64,000 nt of DNA from JAICXG01 sp036494545 (lineage in GTDB: Bacteria; Verrucomicrobiota; Verrucomicrobiia; Chthoniobacterales; UBA10450). Shown in pieces: positions 43,671 through 51,221 of the stretch. Position numbers and translations under genes: made by a program. Every line of letters begins with the position of its first letter. Positions within the stretch are counted from its first letter, which is position 1. Under the pieces are notes generated by a model. It had not been told where the DNA came from and searched no databases. It saw only the letters and a program-made list of their open reading frames with translations. The stretch covers positions 124,001 through 188,000 of the forward strand of contig DASXOB010000007.1 of the NCBI GenBank assembly GCA_036494545.1. The letters run 5' to 3'.

Positions 43671-44444
43671 AGATCCACATAACCGTGAACGTGAGCCAAC
43701 CGTGCCGATCATCTCATGGAGCTTCCCTGTGCTAACTAAGACTCTAGAGTCTACCGACTTAGCCCCTTGCTGAAAGTTAAACCGCGTCGCCTCGGCGCCT
43801 GTTAGTGGGGCGAATTTCAGGTCATCGGACGAGGCATTTAGCTTAAATAGCGACACTTGCAGGACTAAAGGCACGTCGCTGCCCGACTGAGTGAACGAGT
43901 TCTCCCCGTTATAAGTTACGGCAAAGTTGAGTTAGTGCCGGGCGGTTGGATGACATTCGCCCCGGCGGAGCCACCGGTCGAGCTTTTGAAACCCACATCT
44001 ATCTTGTCACCACGTAAAATGCGGTTAATGACCCACGAGGCGAAAATTCTCCCCGGAGTAATCGCGAGCCAGCCGCTTCCGCTACTCATGCGTAACTTTG
44101 TTGTCCGGATTCGGTACCTGTTCCGCGTCAGTCCTTTCCCAGGCCGCATTGTCCAGTTCGGTCGTTGTGCTTCTCGTAATCGCGCCATTTACGTCGACCG
44201 ATGCAGTCTGTGGAAAAGTTCCGGCGAACTCAATGTCTGTTCCCGCGCAAACGTGTTTTCTGGTCCCGATCCCAGACGAATACCTGCCCGGGATGGTAGA
44301 TACCGGAGTTCAGATAACCGGTGTCCAACTTGGCATACGACAACGCTCCTGTCGCAAAGCCTTGGTCAAAGCGTTTCCGAAACAAATCCAATTCTCATCG
44401 CCTGACAAGATAAGAGATGTAAACCGAGAGCCACGTGGAATACG
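43671..44444 (-). pseudogene. Decayed coding sequence in a 774-bp gap
   Basis: No intact gene fits, but protein-like pieces follow one another on the minus strand in changing frames. They are DQGFATGALSYAKLDTGYLN (about 44.3 kb), ASVDVNGAITRSTTTELDNA, WVINRILRGDKIDVGFKSS ending at a stop near 43916, FAVTYNGENSFTQSGSDVPL, and LFKLNASSDDLKFAPLTGAE (about 43.85 kb). The Gly/Ser/Asn/Thr-rich character suggests an exported or surface beta-rich protein that has suffered several frameshifts. The original family was not recognised. Confidence 0.35.
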
Positions 44445-45374
44445 CTAAGCAGTTGTCACTTCTTTTGTCTCAACACGGACGGCGTGCTCGTCGGGAGTTA
44501 CTTTACCGCCGAAGCGGTTGGCCCAGACCTGGGTGAACTCAGCGCCGAAGAGAAGGATCTGCGAGGAATAATAGACCCAGAGCAGGAGTGTAATCAAAGA
44601 GCTAGCCGCGCCATAGGCCGAGGCGGCACTTCCACTGCCGAGATAGAGGCCGAGGGCCCATTTGCCGACGGCAAAGAGAATCGCCGTGATAAACCCGCCG
44701 AACCAGACATCACGCCAGCGCACTTTGGCATCGGGCAGATACTTGAAGATGACAGCGAAAAGCAGAGTCACGACTCCAAGGTCGAAAATAAAATAAACGC
44801 TCAGGGCGAGTACGATGCCACCCGGTAAGACGCTTTGAACGTAATGGCTAAATCCTTTGAGCAAAGTTTCGATAATGAGTGACACCAGAAGGAGGAAGCA
44901 AATCCCGGCTACCATGGCGAAGGAAAGAAATCGCGTTCGCAGAAATCCGAGAATCCCGGCTCCCGGCTTCGGCTTCACTTCCCAAATGGTATTGAGCGCG
45001 TCCTGTAACTGCCCGAATACACCGCTGGCACCAAAAAGAGCCAGCGCTATTCCGATAACCGTCGCAATGACGCTTTTGTTTCCTTGTGAAGACTGGGTGG
45101 CGATGTTTCTCACCATGTCCACGGCGCTCTTATCCAAAAAGTAGCTCATCTGCTCGGTTATCCGCTGCCAGGCGCCGGCCGGGTCATGGCGAAAGGTCAA
45201 CCCGATGACGGCAAGCAGCACGATCACCAGCGGAGCAAGGGAAAACACGGTATAATAGGCGAGTGACGCGCCCAGTTGCGGCGCCTTATCCTCGAGCCAC
45301 TCGGTAAAGGTCTGTCGAAACAGACCAATCCAGGTGCCGACCCTGCCCTGTTTCTCGTTCATCGATCTGGTCAT
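44445..45374 (-). CDS. YihY/BrkB-family membrane protein
   Basis: The 309-residue protein has six hydrophobic segments and the YihY layout: FTEWLEDKAPQLGASLAYYT, FSLAPLVIVLLAVIG, ASGVFGQLQDALNTIWEVKP, WRDVWFGGFITAILFAVGK, and late GAASSLITLLLWVYYSSQI with LLFGAEFTQVWA. The family was once called ribonuclease BN, which is not supported; a transport or envelope role is more likely. It ends in a short charged tail. There is no dispersed 9-mer inside. Confidence 0.88.
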   Translation of the reverse strand: MTRSMNEKQGRVGTWIGLFRQTFTEWLEDKAPQLGASLAYYTVFSLAPLVIVLLAVIGLTFRHDPAGAWQRITEQMSYFLDKSAVDMVRNIATQSSQGNKSVIATVIGIALALFGASGVFGQLQDALNTIWEVKPKPGAGILGFLRTRFLSFAMVAGICFLLLVSLIIETLLKGFSHYVQSVLPGGIVLALSVYFIFDLGVVTLLFAVIFKYLPDAKVRWRDVWFGGFITAILFAVGKWALGLYLGSGSAASAYGAASSLITLLLWVYYSSQILLFGAEFTQVWANRFGGKVTPDEHAVRVETKEVTTA

Positions 45375-45575
45375 TGGAATAGTCTAATTCCCAAGTGAGG
45401 TAAGCTGGTTTACCATCTCGTTCGTCCCCGGAGTCGACTTTGCGCCTGTCTTTTTGGAGCAACGTCTTTTCCAAACGCTGGCCGCCGAAAGCGGGAAAGT
45501 CTGCTGGACTCTTGACATTTACGCCTCGCCTTTTCATCTTTCTTTCCCCATTTTCTGCTGTAAGCATTCGCTCTT

Positions 45576-45896
45576 ATGAAAGGCATAGTCGTGATCGTGG
45601 CTTACCGGCCAAAACCGGGCAAAGCGGAAGAGACTCTGCAACTGATACGCAATCGTGTGCCCACCCTGCGGCGGGAAGGGCTCGTGACCGATCGCGAGTC
45701 GACCATGGTAAGAGCACGCGACGGCACGATTATCGAAGTCTCCGAATGGAAATCGCGTGAGGCGATCGACGCCGCGCACCACAATCCGAACGTGTTGACA
45801 ATGTGGGAAAAGTTCTTTGCTGTTTGCGTTTGCGTGCCTCTCAAGACCGTCCCGGAAACCGAAGAGATGTTTGCCGGGTTTGAGCCGTTAAATTAG
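45576..45896 (+). CDS. Antibiotic biosynthesis monooxygenase-like (ABM) protein
   Basis: The 106-residue dimeric alpha/beta-barrel type protein reads IVVIVAYRPKPGKAEETLQL, then REGLVTDRESTMVRARDGTI and EVSEWKSREAIDAAHHNP. The layout matches small ABM-domain proteins, which include monooxygenases, heme-degrading enzymes and proteins of no known activity. Nothing here picks one of these. It is convergent with the APC permease. Confidence 0.75.
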   Translation: MKGIVVIVAYRPKPGKAEETLQLIRNRVPTLRREGLVTDRESTMVRARDGTIIEVSEWKSREAIDAAHHNPNVLTMWEKFFAVCVCVPLKTVPETEEMFAGFEPLN

Positions 45897-45929
45897 CATT
45901 TCGCCCAAAGGGGCTTGCATTACAGAAAC

Positions 45930-47333
45930 TTAGTTCCGTTGCCGCTTGCCGAGGAAATAGGTAAGACAACCGAGCAGATTCGCGGCGACAGTCACAAAGA
46001 TGATCTTCGCGGCAAAGGACGCAGCATTCACCACGTCGACGATCGGAAAGACAGTGAGGGCGATATAAAGGAGTGTAGTAGCCGCGCCGATAGCCGCTGC
46101 AAATCGTAACCAAAACGGAGCGCGAGTTCCATGCTTCCTAAGACCGAAGATTGGGATCGCGAATAGGATCAGATAGGCAATCGCATAGAAGATTCCGGCA
46201 GCGTTATCAATCAGTTGAAACGCTTCCTGTTGACCTACTCCAATTTGACTCGCGACGGCGAATGCCAGAGTGACAGCGCCCACGAACAGAATCGAGTTCA
46301 GAGGAGTCTTATAGCGCGCATCCAGCCGGGTAAACCATTGCGGCAGGAGCCGGTCCCACCCGGCCACCATCGGGAGACGCGTGTTGCCGGTGAAATAGAT
46401 GCTGAGTAATGCAATCGACCGCCCGGCAAGCATGAGAATGACCAACGACGTCACCCAGCCTCCCGCGCCAAACTCGCGCGTCGCGATACTTAGCGCCTGG
46501 GGCACGGGACCGATCAAATCCAATTCCGAGAATTTCACATAAGCCATGACCGCGCTCGTTCCGAGAATAAACATGAGCGCGATGATCGGCGCCGCGATGA
46601 TGACCGACCGGCCAATGTTACGCGCCGGCACTCGGGCTTCTCCGGCGAGGATAGCGACATACTCAAACCCGCTGAGCGCGCCGAGCGCCATTTTGCTAAA
46701 GATATTGAGGGCAAAAAGTGTGGGTGGCGGTAACTCCCATTCCAGAGGACGATATTCCGGCAGTTTGCCCATGGCGCGGCTGACAAAAGGCATGGCGATA
46801 AGCACCAGGTAAGTTACGAGCATAAGTATGGCTCCGACGTTATGCACCCATTTGCCGAGACTTAGGCCTCGGATCGTGACCATGATGATGAGAGCAACGA
46901 GCGCGCCGTTCAGTCCCGAGACGAACAGCCGGCTGCCTGGCATCCAGACCGCCCGATCGCCAATTGCATAGCCAAGCTGAGTAGCAATGACGAGGCCGGT
47001 GCCGGCCATTACCACGATGCCGAGGAGCCAGAGATTCCAGGCCACCATGAACCCGGCGAAATCGTTGAATCCGAACTTGGCCCATTGATAGAGACCGCCT
47101 TCCAATGGCATGAGGCGATTGAGATAGATGACCGTGGTTGCAAGCGGTAGATAGAAAAGAAGGATGGCAAAAAGCCAGTAGGCGCCCTGGGATGGTCCGA
47201 GCTTTGCCGCGGTGCCGACCCACGACGTCCCGACGACAAACACTATTTGCGTCAGAACGAGATCGCGCAGGCCGAGCTCCTTCTTAAAGACGGCGCTATG
47301 CGCGACGACAGATTGCTCGGATGTGTTAGCCAA
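45930..47333 (-). CDS. APC-superfamily amino-acid permease
   Basis: The 467-residue protein has about twelve hydrophobic segments. APC-type features are LRDLVLTQIVFVVGTSWVG in helix 1, LPLATTVIYLNRLMPLEGGLYQW, and FSKMALGALSGFEYVAILAGE in helix 6. It is likely a proton-coupled amino acid or amine transporter; substrate not readable. It lies alone, with a 307-bp spacer upstream. Confidence 0.85.
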   Translation of the reverse strand: MANTSEQSVVAHSAVFKKELGLRDLVLTQIVFVVGTSWVGTAAKLGPSQGAYWLFAILLFYLPLATTVIYLNRLMPLEGGLYQWAKFGFNDFAGFMVAWNLWLLGIVVMAGTGLVIATQLGYAIGDRAVWMPGSRLFVSGLNGALVALIIMVTIRGLSLGKWVHNVGAILMLVTYLVLIAMPFVSRAMGKLPEYRPLEWELPPPTLFALNIFSKMALGALSGFEYVAILAGEARVPARNIGRSVIIAAPIIALMFILGTSAVMAYVKFSELDLIGPVPQALSIATREFGAGGWVTSLVILMLAGRSIALLSIYFTGNTRLPMVAGWDRLLPQWFTRLDARYKTPLNSILFVGAVTLAFAVASQIGVGQQEAFQLIDNAAGIFYAIAYLILFAIPIFGLRKHGTRAPFWLRFAAAIGAATTLLYIALTVFPIVDVVNAASFAAKIIFVTVAANLLGCLTYFLGKRQRN

Positions 47334-47640
47334 AGTGGGAATACGTCACCTCTTAGGCGCGATTTTCCAGCAGAAAAAAGGAACGGATGGAACTAAGGGT
47401 CGACCATGAACTGCGCATCTCAAATTAAGTTGCGTCAACGCGAGCGAGTATTGATCGCAGAGGACATTCGCGAAAACCGTTGCGCCTCCGCTGCTAAAGT
47501 TGGCCGTCACGATTTCCGATCTTTCCATCACTGTGAAGATCAGCGTGGTCCGGCGTTAGCTCATTCGCTCCAGAAATGGACAGTCAGCGATCGAACAGAA
47601 GATGCGACGGGATAAGGAAACAAAACCAGCCGTTCGAGTG
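47334..47640. other. 307-bp spacer between permease and priA
   Basis: No supported gene. A 69-codon plus-strand frame (47406-47615) has no ribosome-binding site and a Cys/His/Arg-rich translation that looks random. The stretch must hold the permease promoter on its left side. No clear hairpin or repeat was seen. Confidence 0.4.
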
Positions 47641-49902
47641 TTATAATAATTGGTAAGGATCAACATCCACGGCGACGGTGACGTCTTCCGGAAAGGGAAG
47701 TTTGTCGAGCGTCTCGCGGACAAGCCGGCTTAGGCGTATGATGGCGTCACCGCGGAGAAGGATGTGAAAGCGGTAGTGGCCCTGCAGCTTTTCCAAGGGC
47801 GCTGGAGCCGGGTCGCCAGTACTATACTCGTTAGGCAACGCTTCTCGCAACCGGCGGGCGAGCGTCTCCGCGGAGAAGCTGGCATGAGTTTCCGCTTCGG
47901 ACCGGACCGTGATAAGAACCGCGTGAGTCGCAGGCGGAAAGTGACACTGTTCGCGGAAGGCCAGCTCCTGTTCGAAGAAACCAGCGTAATCATGGTGACG
48001 AGCGAACTGGATCGAGGGCGAGAAAGGAGTGTAGGTCTGAACAAAGACTTCGCCGGGAGCTTCGCCGCGGCCGGCTCGCCCGGCCACCTGGGTAAGGAGC
48101 TGGAAGGTACGTTCGCCAGCGCGAAAGTCAGGTAAGTGCAGGCCAAGGTCAGCATTGATGATTCCCACCAGGGTAACGTTTGGAAAATGCAGACCTTTCG
48201 CGATCATCTGGGTGCCGACGAGGATGTCGATCTTGCCGACCCGGAACGCATGCAGAGTTTCTCGATAGGCATCCTTACGGGCCATGGAGTCGGCGTCCAT
48301 GCGCCTGACGACCGCTTTGGGGAATAACGTGGCGACGTTGGCTTCAACTTTCTCCGTGCCGAAACCGGAGTAGATCAACGCGTCCTGGCCGCAGTCGGGG
48401 CAACGTTTGGGGACGGCGGCGCTATGTCCGCAAAGATGACAACTGAGTCGCGTATTGGCGCGGTGGAAGGTAAGAGCGACACTGCAGTTTGGGCAGTCGC
48501 GTGCTTTGCCACAATGACTGCAAAGGAGCGAAGTGGAAAACCCGCGACGGTTGAGAAAAAGAATGGTTTGTTCTTTTTTCGTCAGGCGATCTTCCATCGC
48601 GCTCCGCAGCTTTTCGGAGAGAATGGCGGCGATTTTTTCTTTCCGGCGTTCTTGACGCAGATCCACGATGCGGATGACCGGCATCTGACATTGGTCGATA
48701 CGCTGGGTGAGAGAGGTTAATGCATACTTGCCGCGCTGGGCGTTAAAGTAACTTTCAAAGGAAGGCGTGGCGCTACCAAGGACGATGGCGCATTTCTCGA
48801 TCTTTGCCCTAACGACGGCGACGTCGCGTGCGTGGTAGCGTGGGGCTTCCTCTTGTTTATAGGAGGTTTCGTGTTCTTCATCCACAACGATGAGGCCGAG
48901 GTTTTCGAGGGGCGCAAAGATGGCGCTGCGGGCGCCAATCACGATCTTGGCGCGGCCAGAATGGAGCTTGTGCCATTCGTCATGACGTTCGCCTTCGGAA
49001 AGGTGACTGTGAAGGACCGCAACAACGGCGGAAATGGACGCTGAGTCAGCGGATGAGACGCCCGCGCTGCGGTCGGCGAAACGGCTTTTGAAACGCTCAA
49101 CAGTTTGAGGTGTGAGAGAAATTTCGGGGACGAGGACGATGGCGGTCTTACCGCGGGCGAGGGTATCGCGGATGGCTTGCAGGTAAATCTCGGTCTTGCC
49201 GCTGCCGGTGATGCCGTGAAGCAGGATGGGCAAATGCAACTCGGGATTTTCGAGTGCCCCTTCGATTAGCTTGAGAGCGGCGGTTTGCTCTTCGTTCAAA
49301 ACGAGGTCTGCATCGGCGATGAACTCTTCAGCCCCGTGCGGGTCCCGCTCGATCGCTTTTTCTTGCAGCTCGATGAAGCCTCTTCTTACGAGTGCGCGAA
49401 GCGTGGTGTTATCAAGTGAAGTCTGGCGCAAAAGTTCGGCTGCCGCGACGGGCGCCGCCAATTGCATGATTGTCTCCAGCAATTCGGCCTGGCGCGGAGC
49501 GCGCTTCTGCAGCCCATTGAGTTCGTCATCGGTCGGCGCGCGCATTAGCCTAACGAAAAGCTGCTTTTTCCAGCCGACCTCCGCTTTGCGGATTACCTGC
49601 GGCAGCACGCTCCGCATGACGGTCTCGATCGGGCAGCAGTAATAGTTCGCCATCCAGCGGGCGAGCTCGATCAGTTTTGGGCTGAGGACCGGCTTTTCGC
49701 CTAACAATGATTCGATCGGCTTGATGCCTTCTACCGGACTTTCCTCGAGTATCGCGACGACGGTGGCGAGGAGCGACTTGTCGCGAAACGGAATTCGGAC
49801 GCGTGAACCGATGGCGACTCGATCGCGCAACGGCTCCGGCACGGCATAATCCAACTCGCGGCGGATCGAGCGATCGACGATGACTCGGACGTAGGCGGAC
49901 AT
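47641..49902 (-). CDS. priA: Primosomal protein N' (PriA helicase)
   Basis: Restarts stalled replication forks by loading the replicative helicase. The 753 residues have an N-terminal 3'-DNA-binding domain (about 1-110), Walker A LHGITGSGKTEIY (about 223), and the DEEH box IVVDEEHETSYKQEE. A zinc-binding insertion with CSHCGKARDCPNC and CHLCGHSAAVPKRCPDCG follows, then helicase motif VAGRAGRGEAPGEV. The length suits PriA. Exact dispersed words lie at 47828 and 49548. Confidence 0.95.
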   Translation of the reverse strand: MSAYVRVIVDRSIRRELDYAVPEPLRDRVAIGSRVRIPFRDKSLLATVVAILEESPVEGIKPIESLLGEKPVLSPKLIELARWMANYYCCPIETVMRSVLPQVIRKAEVGWKKQLFVRLMRAPTDDELNGLQKRAPRQAELLETIMQLAAPVAAAELLRQTSLDNTTLRALVRRGFIELQEKAIERDPHGAEEFIADADLVLNEEQTAALKLIEGALENPELHLPILLHGITGSGKTEIYLQAIRDTLARGKTAIVLVPEISLTPQTVERFKSRFADRSAGVSSADSASISAVVAVLHSHLSEGERHDEWHKLHSGRAKIVIGARSAIFAPLENLGLIVVDEEHETSYKQEEAPRYHARDVAVVRAKIEKCAIVLGSATPSFESYFNAQRGKYALTSLTQRIDQCQMPVIRIVDLRQERRKEKIAAILSEKLRSAMEDRLTKKEQTILFLNRRGFSTSLLCSHCGKARDCPNCSVALTFHRANTRLSCHLCGHSAAVPKRCPDCGQDALIYSGFGTEKVEANVATLFPKAVVRRMDADSMARKDAYRETLHAFRVGKIDILVGTQMIAKGLHFPNVTLVGIINADLGLHLPDFRAGERTFQLLTQVAGRAGRGEAPGEVFVQTYTPFSPSIQFARHHDYAGFFEQELAFREQCHFPPATHAVLITVRSEAETHASFSAETLARRLREALPNEYSTGDPAPAPLEKLQGHYRFHILLRGDAIIRLSRLVRETLDKLPFPEDVTVAVDVDPYQLL

Positions 49903-49913
49903 TTTTGATTGCT

Positions 49914-49930
49914 CACGCCCTTTGGGCGTG
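49914..49930. promoter_or_regulatory. Short palindrome upstream of priA
   Basis: CACGCCC and GGGCGTG form a 7-bp stem with a TTT loop 12 bp before the priA start codon. It would lie in the priA leader or promoter and could affect translation. Function unknown. Confidence 0.3.
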
Positions 49931-50084
49931 AATTGGTTTGCCGGTGATTCTCCGTGCAGTGGCGAACTTATCCAGCGGCAGCGTTCATCGGAAAGGCGGC
50001 CGCGTTATGAGCTCAGACCATTTGCCAGGCGAAACATCAGGCCAACTCGCAGATCGGATGCTTGTTCTGAAGCGTTATTCTTAA

Positions 50085-50684
50085 ATGAGATTTTTATTCA
50101 AGTTCGCCATCTGCCTGTTTCTCGCCGCAACGGCTGGGATTGCGTATCTGGCCTGGCAATCTGGCGATCCGTTTTACACGCTTTATGAATGGCTGAGTCC
50201 GGCGCGTTTTCAGCAATACGACCCGCTCATTCAGGCCGCAGCGGCGGCAAACCGCCTCGACCCGATGTTAGTGAAGGCCGTCGCCTGGCGCGAGAGCCGG
50301 TTCGACCCGCAAAAACTCGGGAGCGCAGGCGAACGCGGACTCATGCAAGTAAGTGAAATCGCCGCTCGCGAATGGGCGGAGGAGAGGCGGATTACAAATT
50401 TTCAGATGGAAGAATTGTTCGATCCGAAAACAAATCTCGAAGCGGGTTCATGGTATCTCCGTCACGCGATGTCGCACTGGCCTTGGGCGAAGGATCCTAC
50501 GCCGTTTGCCCTCGCGGAATATAATGCCGGAGCAAGTCGAGCGCATCGTTGGGCGGGTGGGGATGGAGCCAAACCTATTTCGGCCCATGAGTTTCAGCGG
50601 AATATCGATTTTCCCGGTACGAAGAAATACGTCGAATCGATTCTCGAACGTTATCGCTTTTATCAGCGGCGAGGAAGGATGTAG
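50085..50684 (+). CDS. Lytic transglycosylase (SLT domain)
   Basis: Cleaves peptidoglycan glycan strands. The 199-residue protein has an N-terminal membrane anchor or signal (FLFKFAICLFLAATAGIAYLA) and one SLT domain. Key features are VKAVAWRESRFDPQKLGSAG with the catalytic Glu (about 69), RGLMQVSE, NLEAGSWYLRHAM and ALAEYNAGASRAHRW. It is close in size and order to the short MltE/Slt-type enzymes. It lies about 70 bp upstream of rpsO on the same strand. Confidence 0.88.
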   Translation: MRFLFKFAICLFLAATAGIAYLAWQSGDPFYTLYEWLSPARFQQYDPLIQAAAAANRLDPMLVKAVAWRESRFDPQKLGSAGERGLMQVSEIAAREWAEERRITNFQMEELFDPKTNLEAGSWYLRHAMSHWPWAKDPTPFALAEYNAGASRAHRWAGGDGAKPISAHEFQRNIDFPGTKKYVESILERYRFYQRRGRM

Positions 50685-50755
50685 GGCGCCGGCGGAGGGT
50701 CATCCTGCCGAGAGAGCCGACCGATCCACTTGCCAATCCGCCAACATCACTTAAA

Positions 50756-51034
50756 ATGGCGACTTCGTTTATGGCAGAAAGCAGTGACACAATGGATATG
50801 AAGGAGTTCCAGCTCCATGAGGGGGATACTGGCAGCGCCGACGTGCAGGTTGCACGTCTAACCCGCCGCATCGCTCAGCTCACGGAACACCTCAAGAGTC
50901 ACGCGAAGGATCATTCCTCGCGTCGCGGTCTTCTCAAGATGGTCGCCACGCGCCGCAGCCTGCTCGATTACCTCAACCGGACGAAAAACGACCGTTATAA
51001 GCAGGTAATCGAGAAGTTGAACCTGCGGAAATAA
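50756..51034 (+). CDS. rpsO: 30S ribosomal protein S15
   Basis: The 92-residue S15 has FQLHEGDTGSADVQVARLT, THLxx-type helix LTEHLKSHAKDHSSRRGLL and YLNRTKNDRYKQVIEKLNL. S15 is usually about 89 residues, so one of the later Met codons (50771 or 50792) could also be the start. It is followed by pnp, the common rpsO-pnp pair. In E. coli S15 represses its own translation through its leader; no such element was identified here. Confidence 0.95.
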   Translation: MATSFMAESSDTMDMKEFQLHEGDTGSADVQVARLTRRIAQLTEHLKSHAKDHSSRRGLLKMVATRRSLLDYLNRTKNDRYKQVIEKLNLRK

Positions 51035-51130
51035 TCCTGGCGTTACTCGCGTTCATCGCGCGCCGCTCCCGGCTGTTCTCGAAGATCAAAAATCACAAGC
51101 GGCGACCAGGCCGTTCGTGCACCTTGAGTA

Positions 51131-51175
51131 TAGGTTTTAGCTTCGTCAATCGTTAGGCGCCGGATCTAAAACCTA
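51131..51175 (+). promoter_or_regulatory. Leader stem-loop before pnp
   Basis: TAGGTTTTAG (51131-51140) and CTAAAACCTA (51166-51175) form a perfect 10-bp stem around a 25-nt loop that contains an exact TCGTTAGGC (51150-51158). It lies 46 bp upstream of the pnp start. PNPase of E. coli represses itself through a leader hairpin cleaved by RNase III, so a similar control is plausible. Confidence 0.5.
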
Positions 51176-51221
51176 CAATCAGGGTGACCGGCCTGGATTT
51201 CGCATTACCAGGAATCCACAC

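Noticed and set aside
47406..47615. 69-codon frame in the permease-priA spacer
   Set aside because: No ribosome-binding site, odd amino-acid composition and no recognisable domain.
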